Below, piece by piece: positions 23,001 through 34,962 of a DNA stretch of 64,000 nucleotides. Origin of the DNA: Septoria linicola. Taxonomy: Eukaryota; Ascomycota; Dothideomycetes; Mycosphaerellales; Mycosphaerellaceae. The translations under genes were made by a program, and so were the position numbers. The DNA lies in contig CP099422.1 of assembly GCA_024114885.1 (NCBI GenBank), positions 1,054,001-1,118,000 of the forward strand. The letters are read 5' to 3'. The notes under the pieces were generated by a model that made no database searches, was not told the origin of the DNA, and was given only the letters and a program-made list of their open reading frames with translations. The first letter of the stretch is position 1. Every line of letters starts with the position of its first letter.

Positions 23001-24642
23001 TTCTACGCCAGCCGTGGACAACGCCCAAGGAAGACAAACTGAAATATGTCGATGTCATTTTGGATCTGCTCGAGATGCGCGACATCGAACACTGTCTCGT
23101 CGGAGCGCCTGGACAGCCTGGCTTGACCATCGAGCAACGCAAACGCCTTACGATTGGTGTCGAGCTTGTTGCAAAACCCAGTGTCTTGATCTTCCTCGAT
23201 GAACCTACCTCTGGACTCGACGGACAAGCTGCTTTCAATACCGTACGATTCTTGAAGAAGCTCGCGGCTGCTGGGCAAGCAATCTTGGTCACTATCCATC
23301 AGCCAAGTGCTCAGCTATTCGCGGAGTTCGATACTCTTTTGCTGTTAGCAAAGGGCGGAAACACTGTCTACTTCGGAGACATCGGTGATGATGCCTCAGA
23401 GATCCGAGACTACTTCGCACGCAATGGTGCACCATGCCCACCTGGCATGAACCCCGCCGAGCACATGATTGAGGTCGTTTCTGACACCAAGAAAGACTGG
23501 AGCAAGATCTGGCTCGAATCACCGGAACACGAGGACATGCTGGAGAAGCTGGACGGTCTTGTGCACACAACATCCCGACAGCGTTCTATCACGCTACAGA
23601 ATGACCTGGAATCAGAGTTCGCGATGCCGCTATGGGAACAGGTCAAGATTGTCACTACTCGTGCCAACAAAGCTTTGTGGCGTAACACCCAGTATGTCAA
23701 CAACAAGTTTGCGCTGCACATTATCACTGGCCTCTTCACTGGATTCTCCTTCTGGAAACTGGAAGATAGTGTTGGCGAACTTCAGCTGCGAATGTTTGCG
23801 CTGTTCAACTTCATCTTCGTCGCTCCTGGTGTCATTGGTAAGTGCTACCCTACCATCATTTCTGCACATTGCTAACGTGGTTCTCAGCTCAACTACAGCC
23901 ATTGTTCATCGAAAAGCGAGATATCTACGACACCCGCGAGAAGAAGTCCAAGATGTACAGCTGGATTGCCTTTGTTACTGGCCTTATCGTATCAGAGCTG
24001 CCATACTTGGTGATCTGTGCCATTCAGTTCTTCTTCTGTTTCTACTATACTGTCGGGCTGCCAACAGACTCGCACAAAGCTGGCGCCGTGTTCTTCGTCA
24101 TGCTTATGTACGAGTTCATCTACACCGGCATTGGACAGTTCATTGCCGCATATGCTCCGAACGCAGTCGCCGCGTCACTTGTCAATCCACTGGTCATCTT
24201 CACGCTTGTCGGCTACTCTGGAGTTCTGGTTCCGTATTCGCAGATCGTCGATTTCTGGAAATACTGGCTATACTACATCAACCCTTTCAAGTACCTCATG
24301 GGCTCTTTGCTAGTGTTCACCAGCTTCAGCATCGATGTAGAGTGCAAGGATTCTGAGCTGGCTATCTTTGATCCTGTCGGCAATCAGACGTGCTTCGAGT
24401 ATCTTGAGCCTTATCTGCAAGGAGCCGGATCCGGTGCCAACCTGCTCAACCCATCAAGTACTGCAGGCTGTCAGGTCTGTCAGTACAATCGAGGAAGTGA
24501 TTGGCTCGACACATTGAACTTGAAGGATTACTACTACGGCTGGAGAGACGCTGCGATTGTGGTGCTTTTTGTGTTTTCCAGCTATGGGCTGGTCTTCCTT
24601 CTGATGAAGTTACGCACGAAGAAGACGAAGAAGGTCGAGTAA
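20056..24642 (+). CDS. PDR-type (ABC-G) multidrug ABC transporter (1417 aa)
   Basis: Seven exons: 20056-20452, 20517-21185, 21234-22050, 22107-22355, 22412-22909, 22969-23837, 23888-24642; all GT-AG, all phases close. It has the fungal PDR order (NBD-TMD)x2: an ATP-driven exporter of the plasma membrane for drugs, toxins or lipids. NBD1: Walker A GRPGAGCTSLLK with Cys in place of Lys, signature VSGGERKRVS, Walker B CWDNSTRGLD. First TMD with FSKSGVIFVTLLFNALLA and GYMIPKTDMVNWFIWIYWID. NBD2: GSSGAGKTTLLD, degenerate signature LTIEQRKRLTIG, Walker B IFLDEPTSGLD. The asymmetric degenerate sites are normal for PDR proteins. The second TMD ends in a Cys-containing extracellular loop (CQVCQYNRG) and a basic KTKKVE tail. 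Substrate unknown. Confidence 0.95.
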
Positions 24643-25475
24643 TGAGTGGACGGCTCACTGCGAATAGATTGTAGATGATAGATGCGGATATTTGATGACG
24701 ACTTTCAACAAGAAGAGTTTTGAGTCCAGGTGCGCAATTCTGCCTTCTCAGGAGGATCCCGTCGCGTCAGCAAAACTGGACTCTCTGAACGATTGCCACG
24801 CGCCTTGTTCATGAGTATCGTCTCTATGATTTGTATCGTCGCAGTTTTTTTCTGAGCCCGATCGTGTGTTGCTCAGCCAGCAGTAATCGGAGCCCGTCAA
24901 GCAGTATGTCGGAACACCGATGTCCTCTGCTGCGAAGCAGGCATTTATGCTTTGAGATTCCTTGACGACTGTTGTCCCATGGTTGTGAGACTCTTGTCGC
25001 CGCTGGGATATTGAGCACGATTTATTGCCCTTGGCAGGTGATAGAGTCAAGTGACGTGAAAGAAGGAGCGACTGACCGAATCGGACTTCAGTGCCATAAG
25101 CAATGCGAATGTGGTGTGCAATCATAGTGTACTCATATCCTGATATCCTGTTGAAGGCTGTTCCGATATGTGTAGCAGATCCTTTGTACTTACAGCGACT
25201 TCTTTCCGCTTGCGGGTACCATAATACATTCTCACCTTCTTTGTCTTCACGGCCACCTGGCGTAGCCTTATGATTTCTCGCATCGTAGGATTTGTGACCA
25301 CTTATCGGCTGATATTCGCTCAGACAATGCTACGGACTGGTGCCAGTCTGCATAGGAACACAGCGGCACAGCTTGAGCTGGGCGAGCAGAGACGCCAATA
25401 CGAAGGAAATGGACTTCCGCGATGACTTTCCGCGTAGGCGTTTGAAGTGTCTGGCTGACTGTCCAATGCATCTAT
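24643..25475. other. Convergent intergenic, 833 bp
   Basis: Lies between the 3' ends of the ABC transporter and the permease. No gene, repeat or RNA recognised. Confidence 0.5.
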
Positions 25476-27542
25476 CTAGATCAGATCATGAACTCCTTTA
25501 GCGCCAGCAGTGACGGTGATCTTCTCATCTTGCGAGCTAATGTCGCTATGCTGAGCCTGATCGACGCGGTGGCCGTTTGCATCATGAAGGCGATCCCACT
25601 CCTCGACCTCCGCATACGGTACTTTCGTGAGTACATGTGTTTGCGCTCCGTAGCCAAGGTCAATAAGCTCCTGCCGCACTTTGTAGCCTTTGATCTTCGG
25701 CAGCCACACGATCCAGATCAGATAGTAGATGACACAGATGACCAAGATCGAGATGCCAACCACAATGTATGTGCCATACCAGAAACTGACGTCGCCTCCA
25801 GTTGCGCCTCCGTCCGGAGGGTACCAAGGCATGATGATCAAGTATAGCTGTACGAAGATGTTGAAGACTAACACGACATTCCAGGCACGGAATTGGGGTC
25901 TTGGCAGACCGAGACGCTTTCGGTGGTAGCGTAGGACGTAGATTCCAGCGGCCATGAGCAGATTGAAGCATGATGAGGGATAGACTTGCAGATCAGTGAT
26001 GAAGCTGAACGCATCTCCTGCAGGCACAGCCAATATGACGATGACTGTCAGTGCCCACTTGACGAGGTATGGCCCAGCTGGAGTTCCAAATGGCTTGGTG
26101 GACGCCCAAATCCGTGGCCATGGGAGCACACCTTGACGGCCACACTCTCTTATCAAGCGAGATTGTCCGAGGAGCACTGCGATGAGGTTTCCGAAAGAGC
26201 TCAGTGCAATCAAGAAATTGAGACCGCGGACAGCGCCATGGTTGCCAAAGACTTTGGTGAAAAGAAGACCGGCTGCAATGGTCCTGCCCTCGAGAATCTC
26301 TTCTTTTGGAATGGCGGCGAAGAAGGCAACGTTGGCCAAGAGGTAGAGAATGGCAACCAGCAATACTGCTCCGAAACCATTGTTCCGAATGCTCTTCACA
26401 GGGTTCTTGACCTCATTGACGACGTTGAATGCATTTTCGTAGCCGGCATCTACCAAGTGTGTCAGCATTTATTGTGTGATGACACTTGCAAGGATACTTA
26501 CAAGCAAAGATAATCTTGTACATCGCATTCGTGACTCCCCATGGAGTAGCATCGCCATCGAAAGCATTTCGGAAGTTGGCCTGCGGATCCTCTACTCTGG
26601 TGTGCCCACCAAGAACGACCAAGCCCACGATAGCAATGAAGACCAGTGTAACGAGCTTGATGGCACCGATAGCGTTGCTAGCCCAGTATGAAAACCTTGT
26701 ATGGAACAGCACAAACAGCACAGCAACGGTGTAGCAAGCGACAGCAAGTCCTTTAGTCTCCCAAGGCTTCGCGGTGTAGTCACCCATCGCGAACAGGTAA
26801 TTGGCCATCACCACGGCATTGCCGGAGCTGAAAGAGAGAATGACGGACTGGATTGCGAAGGTGGTTGGAAAGAACCACTTTGGACGTGGGAATGCCTGTT
26901 CAAGGTATGCAACTTCGGAACCAGATCGGCTTGGGAAGTATGCTGCATACTCCAGGTACACTGCGAGAGACGACACAGATGTGAAAAAGCCGATAGCCCA
27001 GAAGATCATGCTGAGGCCGATGGAGCCAGTTCCGGACAAGATGGATGCAGCTATCGTGGTGATCAGTACGTCTTCGTGCCGGCAATCAGGCAGCCTACTC
27101 ACGCGTCGAGAAGATACCTGGGGCATATTAGCATACACGATCGATACGCGGCTCTCTGGAGTACTCACCTGTTCCCACCATTTTGGACAGGTTCAAAAAG
27201 ACGATCGTGACTGGACCGACACTATAGCCGAGAGGGGATTGTGTCTCGACAGGCGCACCGCTCGCTTCCTGGTACGCGACAGGCGCATCATTTCCTCCTT
27301 GTTCACCAATATATCTGTTCGATACATATGCAGTCAGCGTCAATGTAAACGAGCTGGCCCAGCCGAAGCGGCAAGCGCAAGGCTGATCGGACTGGCCGCC
27401 TGAATTGGCAAACGGAGAAGTCATACTTCAAATCGCCATCGGAAACCTGCACGGTCCCGCTCGCAGTGACAGACTGCACTGTCGAGGCACCCCGATCGGC
27501 ATCATTGCTTGCCTTGAATCGATTGCGGAATAGAGTAGACAT
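25476..27542 (-). CDS. Methionine-permease-type amino acid transporter (599 aa)
   Basis: Five exons read leftward: 27542-27427, 27314-27169, 27117-27103 (only 15 nt), 27050-26502, 26449-25476. Phases close and the joins build the continuous TM1 motif LNLSKMVGTGIFSTPASIL, in which the micro-exon supplies GIFST. This matches MUP1/MUP3-like high-affinity methionine permeases of the APC superfamily, 12-span plasma-membrane symporters. Other matches: FYAGYENAFNVVNEVKNPVK (TM6 and following loop), ECGRQGVLPWPRIWASTKPF and the hydrophilic C-terminal tail (~60 aa) with acidic and Ser residues of the sort used for ubiquitin-driven endocytosis. Related permeases also carry cystine or other amino acids, so methionine specificity is inferred. 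Its neighbour on the same strand is a TauD-family dioxygenase. Confidence 0.9.
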
Positions 27543-28254
27543 TGGGACGACTCCGGAATGCCGTGTAACAATGCTGCCTTGTGTCGCAGGGCGTGAAGCG
27601 ATGTCTTTGTCCGGACCAAAGTAGGGTATCCGGCATAGTTCGGAGTAGCCAGGCAGTGTATATAAAGTTCCCGCTCCCTGCCCACCATTGATCAAGCCAT
27701 TCGGACCAGATCCTTTGTGCGGACATGACCTTCATGCGATGCAACATATCCCATGTTGTGCCATGTGCCGAGCACGCGCAATAGCCTGAACTGCGACAAG
27801 GCTTGTGGGCCAGTGAGGGCCAAGGCTGTGGACCGTTGCTAGCTATGTCTACCAATAGCGTTTGCTCTGGCCCGGCTATCTTCGCGACTCGTCCCTGTGT
27901 CGATCTTTCAGCAGGTCGCGTGCTATCTGCTGGGAAGACGCAACGCGGGACACTATTCGTGAAAGATGAGGAAGAATCGGCAAATGCAGAACCGTACAGT
28001 GAGACGCGATATGCAATGTTCCAGTGTTTGCAAAGAATTCGCCTTATCACTCTGCTGATGAACAACCTCCTCGCCGCTGTAGGACATGGCACCTTCAAAT
28101 CGAGCAGAAGCTGTCATTACGCTTCGCGAACCTGACGGGCGCGGACACGCAGCAGATCCAAAGAGCTCACACGACGCGCACATACCCGAAGCATCGACCA
28201 CAATGCTTGCACTGGATATCAGATTGACAAGTCGAAGCCATAGCTGCATGAAAA
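27543..28254. other. Intergenic, 712 bp
   Basis: Promoter of the permease and 3' flank of the dioxygenase gene. I looked for CACGTG-type sulfur-regulon sites and saw none. No gene recognised. Confidence 0.45.
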
Positions 28255-29632
28255 CTACTGGAGTGGCTTGCTGTTCCCGGCGCTCGCGCTCCTGATCCTT
28301 GGCTCAAGAGGGAAGACAGAATTCTCTGCTGTCACATTATCGTACAGCGCCCATCTGGACTTCAACGATTCAGGCGTAGGCCAGGCATGTTCGGGATCGC
28401 GTAGCCACAGACGAATCAAGTGACGCCTGGGAGATTGTTAGATGCTCGGTCAGAATCGCTGACTCCGACGATACTCACTGCTGCTCAGGAGTGTCTTTGA
28501 ACCCGTCACGAGCATGAAAGATGCTCAAATTATTTGCGTACTGCACATCGCCCTTCCTGAACCCGAGGGAGACCGCGTGCTTCTCTGCAAGGAAGTGTAG
28601 TGCGTCGAGAGCCTCGGCTTGAGCTTCAGTGATTGGCGGGATGTCTGATGATCGTGGCAGTCCCCAGTATCCCGTGAACGTCCTACGCGCGTACTGTATT
28701 ATTAGTCTTTCTGGCGTAGAGTCGGTCTTTGGCTGATAGTGCAACAGAGGCCGGAGTGTGTACTTGTCGCCTCTACCACTGAAGCTGTGGCCGTTGTCAG
28801 CAACTCCTTATCTGATCCGCTAGTGCACCTACTTTTCATTCGCCCATGGTTCAGCAAGTGTGCGGATCAAGTCCGGTCGAGTTCGTGCGAGCTCATTGTA
28901 GACAGTCCAGGAGCTCGACAGCTTACTCTCGCCACCTTCGGCGGCGGTCTCCAAGCAAGCCAATGCAATCACATCTCCGGCATCGGTGTGAAACACTTGC
29001 TTATCAGTTGTGTACGCTGGTGCGCCGATTTTGTTGGCATCAACCACGGAGCTCAGATCCTTGATGTGGGCCAAGACCACGTCTGCGGGCTTGCCTTCAT
29101 ACTGATAGTCCTGACGGCCTCGAACAGGTGCAACATGCGAGGAGACACCTGCGTATATAATGACACTCTCCTCGCGGTCGTGCTTGTCGAATGGCAGACC
29201 GCGTAGCACCTTGAACCCGCGCCTATTGTGAACTTCGTCGGAAATGCCTCGCAGCGCAGCATGTAGCTTCGGCAGAGGGAAGGTTTCCTGACTGATGAAT
29301 CCGAGTTGAATATTCAGTGCTTAGATCAGTCAGCATTTGGAAGCTTGAAGTGATCGTGAAGACAAACATTTGAAGTGCACCAGAGCCTCTTCGATCTCTT
29401 CGAGCTCTTCAGCGTTCAGCTCGTACACAAAGTCATACTCCTTGGCAATAGTGCTACCGTCCCATACAAGGTCAGACTTCAACTCCGTGGGGTAGCCCTC
29501 TGGTAGCTCGCTCTTGAGCTGCTCAGACTCCCTGCGGCGTGCAACACGTGCAAGGTACTTGTCAAGATCCGGAGCATAGTCGATATCAGGTTGGCCAGCA
29601 GGACCAGGCCTCAACACTTGAGCAGTAGCCAT
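28255..29632 (-). CDS. TauD/TfdA-family 2-oxoglutarate dioxygenase (409 aa)
   Basis: Four exons: 29632-29368, 29319-28833, 28784-28479, 28426-28255; GT-AG introns (the first with an unusual GTTTGT donor), phases close. Upstream of 29632 the frame has only a TTG start. TauD/TfdA enzymes are Fe(II)/2-oxoglutarate dioxygenases. The metal site is visible as H-x-D in FHTDAGDVIALACL and the distal His in RHLIRLWLRDP near the C-terminus; RRGFKVLRGLPFD and NNLSIFHARDGF are conserved flanks, and the Arg of HLIRLWLR is the expected co-substrate contact. Fungal members act on sulfonates such as taurine, on trimethyllysine-like compounds or on secondary metabolites. The methionine-type permease next door makes a sulfonate or sulfur role attractive but unproven. 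Confidence 0.85.
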
Positions 29633-30429
29633 CGTAGAAACGTGTTCGAGATGATCGAAGCCATCGTGGAGAGCGTGTGGCGACGAAGCTTGATGAAATA
29701 GAGGCACTGCTTTCGCGATCGAGGTTGCATCTCGCGTCAACGGAGCATGATTCCGCGTACCGATGGCGTGATGTGTAGCTTCTGGGTTCGGGCCGCGAGC
29801 GACAGGGGCAGGAAGAACTGTTCATCCGCACACAATGTTGACTATTGGTGTTTGCAATCACTCTCAAATCTGATTGTGTTCATGCTTCGACTTGACTGTA
29901 TCTGAGCACTTCTGTTCGACTTGTGACAAGCTACAGTTTGGCACCGCATTACCTGGGCCACCGAGACCCCTAGATGATCGCTTCGACTCTCGACCAGCCA
30001 GCTGATCAGACGACGCATAGGACGGTCACTGAGACCATTTACGAAGGGTGGATGCATGGCCAATTGGGGAGAATGAAATCGTAGAGACTCGATGGCACAG
30101 GTAGACGAGGATGAAGATGCGCGCGACCAAGTAGAAAGTTGTCGATCTCATTGCAAAATTGAAGCCTTATAAAGTGACAATAATCTCGCCCTGGGTATCT
30201 TTCGCAGCAAAAACAGTAACCTCCAACGCCTACGCAAACTAAGCACTGAGAGCTGAGAATTGTTCAGACAGAGGATAAAGCAACGCAACGCCGGCCCATC
30301 TTCCACAATACTCCTGTTCCGCCTGAAAGTCTGGCTCGTCCTGCACGAGCTTGGTCCTTGGCTGGACTGAAGAGCCTCACCAGTATGTGGGCAAAGCACG
30401 CATTCCATGTCTGGTGTCGATCTGTGTGT
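29633..30429. other. Intergenic, about 800 bp
   Basis: No supported coding frame or RNA gene; includes the dioxygenase promoter and the 3' flank of the orphan gene to the right. Confidence 0.45.
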
Positions 30430-31972
30430 TCAGTCGACTTCTTCGTACTTCTCGGCTGCTTCCTGATCAAGGTTCTTGCTGTGGTCAAGAGAGTGAAGGC
30501 CAGGCTCGAATGGGAGTAACTTGATAATGGCGCCCCAGTCAGCTGTGGTGGCGGACCAGAGGTCGTGGAGTGAGACAAATTCCAAAACGCGGGTCATAAT
30601 TCCGCGGTCTTGACCCTGAGGCCAATTGTTGAATGGTACATGTTGGCAGAAGTGTAGAAGTGGAATGTCCTTCCACTGCATCTTTGGCGGTGGACCAGAC
30701 GGCTTGTTTCGATGCTTGTAGAAGTCGCGGAAGTTCCATGAGTTGGTTGTGAGGTCGTCTTGCGGCCCGAGTCCACGAGCCCTCTGAACATCCCAACTGT
30801 CAACGTTTTGGTACACTTTTCCGCCCGTGGTATGCTGTTTCTTCACAGTCTGCTTCGTCCGATTGAGCTGGATGCGATCTGTTGCCAGCCCCAAGGCTGT
30901 CAGGTGCAGAGTTGCGGTCTGTCCGGCCTTGACTCCATTGCGTTGAACACGCATGGCCACGTCCGGGAGGACCATCCACTTCTCAGCAAAGACAGCTATC
31001 TCTTTGTGAGTGATGATTTGATTCAGTGGAGGCCGAGCATTCTCTGGGACGGAGGTCGTCTTGCCAAGCACGTAAGGCTTGCGAACCGGTTTCTGTTCCA
31101 CATCTGTCGTAGGAGTGTTGGAGTCTTCTCCGCATGCAAAAGCAGAGCAGTCGCGGAAGTCGTTGCTGACCGTTGGCGTGGTTGACGTGCCATGGGCTTC
31201 GAGGAATGTCTCGATTTGAGCTGTAGTTGGGTCCTCAAAGCAAGGGTAGTCGGTCAGGAGATTCTCCAGGATATCAGCGGGCAATAGTGGGACCTCGCTC
31301 ACAGCCGAGTGTTGCAGGATTGGAGCGGACAGGTGAGTAACCATCATGGGCGTCGGTCCTAAACTTCGTGGCTGCATGTAGCTGTGGGGGCGAGCCACGC
31401 CACGCGACTGTTCTGCGATGGAGACAGATTGCGCCGAGATAGCAGTAGAAAGTCTGTCGAGATTGGGAGCACGGTGCTGAGTCTGATGTTCACTTGCAGG
31501 AGTGAAGGCGGCTACCAGGCGTGGACTGTCGTGATCAGATACTGATGCTTCTAGGCGTTAGCGCGTGCAGCATCAATGAAAGGTGTGAAGCTTACCTTGA
31601 GAGCGCAAGCGCTTGGCCACTGGCTGGTTCCCAGCGAACTCATCAGTCAGTGCAGAACGGCGGCGTTTGTGCTGCCGCTCGCTCATGTCGGCGGGCGTGA
31701 GGTCGAATTTGACGTCGTGGGAGCCACGGGTTGTCGTGACGGTCGCTAACACTGACTGCTGCGGCATGAATAGCCGGTAGTGGTATACGTGGTTTGTGTC
31801 GTACAGAGGCTGCTCGGAGCCGAGGAGCTTTGATGGAGCCTCCATATCGGTCTGTGCCCTAAGAACTCGTCAGTCTTGATCAGGGTTAGGAAAACGGATG
31901 TGTGTTAAGGGGTACTAACCAGTATGGAACTGCTGGGGTATTAAAATTACGCATGTTGTTGCCGGAATCCAT
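30430..31972 (-). CDS. Hypothetical protein (478 aa)
   Basis: Three exons: 31972-31920, 31858-31596, 31550-30430; GTTAGT and GTAAGC donors, CTTAG and CCTAG acceptors, phases close. The N-terminal 110 residues contain basic clusters (KRRRSALTDE, KRLRSQ) consistent with nuclear localisation. The middle is Ser/Thr/Pro-rich. The C-terminal third looks folded: SWNFRDFYKHRNKPSGPPPK, QWKDIPLLHFCQHVPF, RVLEFVSLHDLWSATT, WGAIIKLLPFEPG. No named family is recognised; nothing catalytic is seen. Probably lineage-specific. Confidence 0.65.
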
Positions 31973-32702
31973 TGTGGTTTAGTCCTGTGCAACTGCGACA
32001 GTCTGTCAGGTCAACATATTAGCTTGTGGTCGTGGTTGCGGTTTCTTCGGCCAAATGCGGATCGTCACTCACCACTTTGATGTCGGCGATGTTGTTGTCT
32101 GAAGTTAAGTTTGGACAAGTCCACTGTCAATCTTGTAAAAACAAACGAGGGAGGCTGGCAGAGACAGCCTGGCATCACGTCAAAAACGTCCGAGCTTCTG
32201 CTCCGCCGTCGACAGTCTGCGCGTTCGCTATTGTCGCTGCGCGCTTCACACGTGTCGACAATAGTAACGATGACCAGGTTCCCTGCCACAACCGCCTCTT
32301 GCTGCATCAGTTCTCCTGGGACGCTGGCGTATATGGACGATCAAAGGCTGGGCGTCGACCTCGCGCGCTGTTGTGCATGAGAGCAGTCAGCACCTCACGG
32401 AACAGGAGCGGCTGTGCTTGAGCGATGCGCAGTGCAGCCTTCACGTTTAACGAAAACTCGGTCATGACGCGCTGCACTTCAGAGCTATATCTGCTTGTCG
32501 TGACTCCGCAGCAGAGGCCATGTCGATCAGCGCCGTTGCTCGAGTCTCGCAGAGCGGAATGCAGCGCCAGCCCTCATCACTCGCACGCTTAATCTGCTTC
32601 GCTGTATTTGGGCGAGCAGAGTAACATCTTCGTTGATGCGACCAAGGCATTGATCTAGATCTCTCCTGAACTTCTACAAGAGCATCGTCCTTGCAAGGGT
32701 AG
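31973..32702. other. Intergenic, 730 bp
   Basis: Upstream of the orphan gene and downstream of the fragmentary minus-strand frame at 32703. No supported feature. Confidence 0.45.
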
Positions 32703-33065
32703 TCAGACGTCCATGAAGTTTGTCGGCAAGAAAAGGGAAACGCTTCCCCTGAGAAGAGCCGCATCGTCTTCCGCCAGGAATCTTGCGATCTCGGCAGGTG
32801 TCAGTGGTGCGGCGGGCTCAGAGCTCGCTTGTAGATGATCAGCGTCGAAGAGAGCACCGCCATCGATCATGGGGACGGCTGTGCGCCCAACGCTGGGTGG
32901 TCGATTTGCCTGCGTGGTATGGACTTGTACCGGCTGAGAGAGGTTGTTCACTGCCGCGCTATCCCCGCGAATGGTGAGGAAGTACTTGCCGTTAGTTGAG
33001 GGGCGGGCGTTGAGGTGTGGCTCGATGCCGTGCCCTGTAGGACATTGGTCATCGCCGTAAGGCAC
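32703..33065 (-). CDS. Hypothetical protein, 5' end unresolved
   Basis: An open frame of 120 codons with strongly C/G-ending codons, stop TGA at 32703. It has no ATG at its 5' end (first start-like codon is GTG at 33065) and the frame stays open a little further upstream, so a first exon is probably missing from this model. Its C-terminal segment LTPAEIARFLAEDDAALL looks like a short amphipathic helix pair. No family recognised; the neighbouring plus-strand gene starts 340 bp away in the opposite direction. Confidence 0.4.
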   Translation of the reverse strand: MPYGDDQCPTGHGIEPHLNARPSTNGKYFLTIRGDSAAVNNLSQPVQVHTTQANRPPSVGRTAVPMIDGGALFDADHLQASSEPAAPLTPAEIARFLAEDDAALLRGSVSLFLPTNFMDV

Positions 33066-33405
33066 GACGAAGCGGCGGCTCGAGGTCTGTCCTTTGGTCG
33101 TGCTTCGTCACGATGGTCGTGAGAGATATTTCGTGAGATGCCGATGGTGGTGTTTGAAGTTGACAAGTCTATCTGCACCTTTAGCTTCACGCAGCTGCAG
33201 ATGTTCGCCAGCCTGCCGCTGCTTCACACTATCACAACATTGCACGGAACAGCTGATGGAGCGCGCGTCTGCCACGAGAAAAGTGGGTTTCGCTCTCAGC
33301 CATCACAAACATTGCTGATGAAGTTGAGATTTGACCTCCTTGGACTTCGCACACAAAACTTCGACATAACATCGACATTGTCAACACCACTGTCCGTCAG
33401 TCACA
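33066..33405. other. Divergent intergenic, 340 bp
   Basis: Presumed shared promoter and possibly an unplaced first exon of the minus-strand gene. Nothing else recognised. Confidence 0.35.
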
Positions 33406-34278
33406 ATGACAGCACCATCAACTCGTCCATCAACTCCTCGTCATCGCCAACCACACCAGCGCTCATCGCGAGCGAAGACAGCTCCACCACCAGCAAAGAA
33501 CAAAGCGGAAAAGGTACTCGAGGTCATTCCATGTGGAATCGGTATCGCCATGATCGTGATAGGTGTCGGCCACGGCGTCCACAAGCTTGTGAAGTGCTGC
33601 TTCGTTGGCACTGAGCAGGAAGGCGAGAACATACCACTCGCACAAGCAGCCAAAAAGCCGAAGAAGAAAGTCCGCTTCGCGTGTGATGAGCAGATGATTC
33701 CATCGCCATTCGCCGACAAGTCGCCTCCACCCCTGTTCCCATCGTCGGCGCTCCCCTCTCGGCGTCGTGCCAGCGCTCCACCCGTGCTCGAATCTACTCC
33801 GGTCGCGCCAAGGAACTCCGCTGGGCGCTCGGCGGCCGCGCTGCCAAGCTCGAAGACGGCGGGAATGAAGGGCGGTGAGCAAAACGGAGAGGGGATACCG
33901 TGGCCTACCGTCCGTCACGTGGGCGCATTCAACGACCTATGCCGTGCCTCGCATACACCTTCAATCACCCTCACTCCACCAGACTCCACAATGGCAGCAG
34001 ACACAGAAGAGCTTCGACGTCACATGAAGCGTCGCCTGACTGTTCGTGATGAGAATGGAGAGCTACGAGCTGGACTTCCAGTTCAGCGCAAGCTTTCAGC
34101 ACACTTTCGACGCGATCTCAACACCCCGGGTTTGTATCACATTCGTCCAGATCGTTTTGCGGACGAGAGTGCAAGCATCATTCGCGACATGCCAGAGCCG
34201 GGAACGCCAAGAATCCTCGCGATGGATAAGCTCGCTGATTGCGTTGGCCTTGAGCCGCTGTCAAACGAGCGGGAGTGA
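33406..34278 (+). CDS. Hypothetical protein with one hydrophobic segment (290 aa)
   Basis: Single-exon frame from ATG 33406. The N-terminal 35 residues are basic and Pro/Ser/Thr-rich, followed by a hydrophobic stretch VIPCGIGIAMIVIGVGHGVH (residues ~40-60) that could be one membrane span or an amphipathic anchor. Then come a basic patch (KKPKKKVRF), a Pro/Ser-rich linker and a C-terminal region with EELRRHMKRRLTVRDENGE and FRRDLNTPGLYHIRPDRFA. I do not recognise the family. Confidence 0.6.
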   Translation: MTAPSTRPSTPRHRQPHQRSSRAKTAPPPAKNKAEKVLEVIPCGIGIAMIVIGVGHGVHKLVKCCFVGTEQEGENIPLAQAAKKPKKKVRFACDEQMIPSPFADKSPPPLFPSSALPSRRRASAPPVLESTPVAPRNSAGRSAAALPSSKTAGMKGGEQNGEGIPWPTVRHVGAFNDLCRASHTPSITLTPPDSTMAADTEELRRHMKRRLTVRDENGELRAGLPVQRKLSAHFRRDLNTPGLYHIRPDRFADESASIIRDMPEPGTPRILAMDKLADCVGLEPLSNERE

Positions 34279-34962
34279 AACGGTGAGCAGGAAACCAATG
34301 GAGAAGAGTCCCCACTTCACGCTGCTGACAAGTGCGATAGTGAACATCGCCTATACTCAAATGCATGAGCCTAGAGCAGGAAGTCTAGTTTGCGCATCGA
34401 GGTCGCAGGAAGCGTATTAAGTACGAACGAGTATGGCATAGGGCTAGGTGCCATTGGGAGACAGGCGAGGCCATCAGACCAGTAGCTCTTGCAAATGAGA
34501 TGCGTATATTGCAGACAGCATCGTATGATCTTGCGTATTTGGGGATACAGTTTGCGACAGACGCAGTGGCGATAGAGTTGCCAATAATTGCAGAAAGGCG
34601 GGACGCGCTGAGATGCCCACCAGGAATGATAGGATTATGAGACAAAGCAGTTTCGCCAAATTTCTGGTCCAGCCCTCCCAGGCTTACTGTTTGCTAGGTT
34701 CGTGAAGACAAAAGACCTCTTTGATGTGTCCCAGCTTTTCCAGCACTCCGGTATGGCAAATACATGAGTTAACAAAGCCTGATCGGGCTGACCGCCGAGC
34801 CAAGCCTCTGCAACATACCGCCTATAGTATGCGAGACAAGCACCTAGCTGGCCTCTCTTTACGATAGCACGGACGTGGTACATCTGCTGTGTGCTACGCG
34901 CAGGATAGACCATGCATCAACTCGCCTGGATCTGGTTGCATCATTTGTACCATGTGGAATCT
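34279..34962. other. Convergent intergenic, 684 bp
   Basis: Between two gene 3' ends; no coding or RNA signal recognised. Confidence 0.45.

Noticed and set aside
20056..30000. Secondary-metabolite cluster hypothesis (ABC transporter, dioxygenase, permease)
   Set aside because: No polyketide synthase, peptide synthetase, terpene cyclase or pathway regulator in the window; the P450 and peroxygenase are more than 20 kb away with unrelated genes between.
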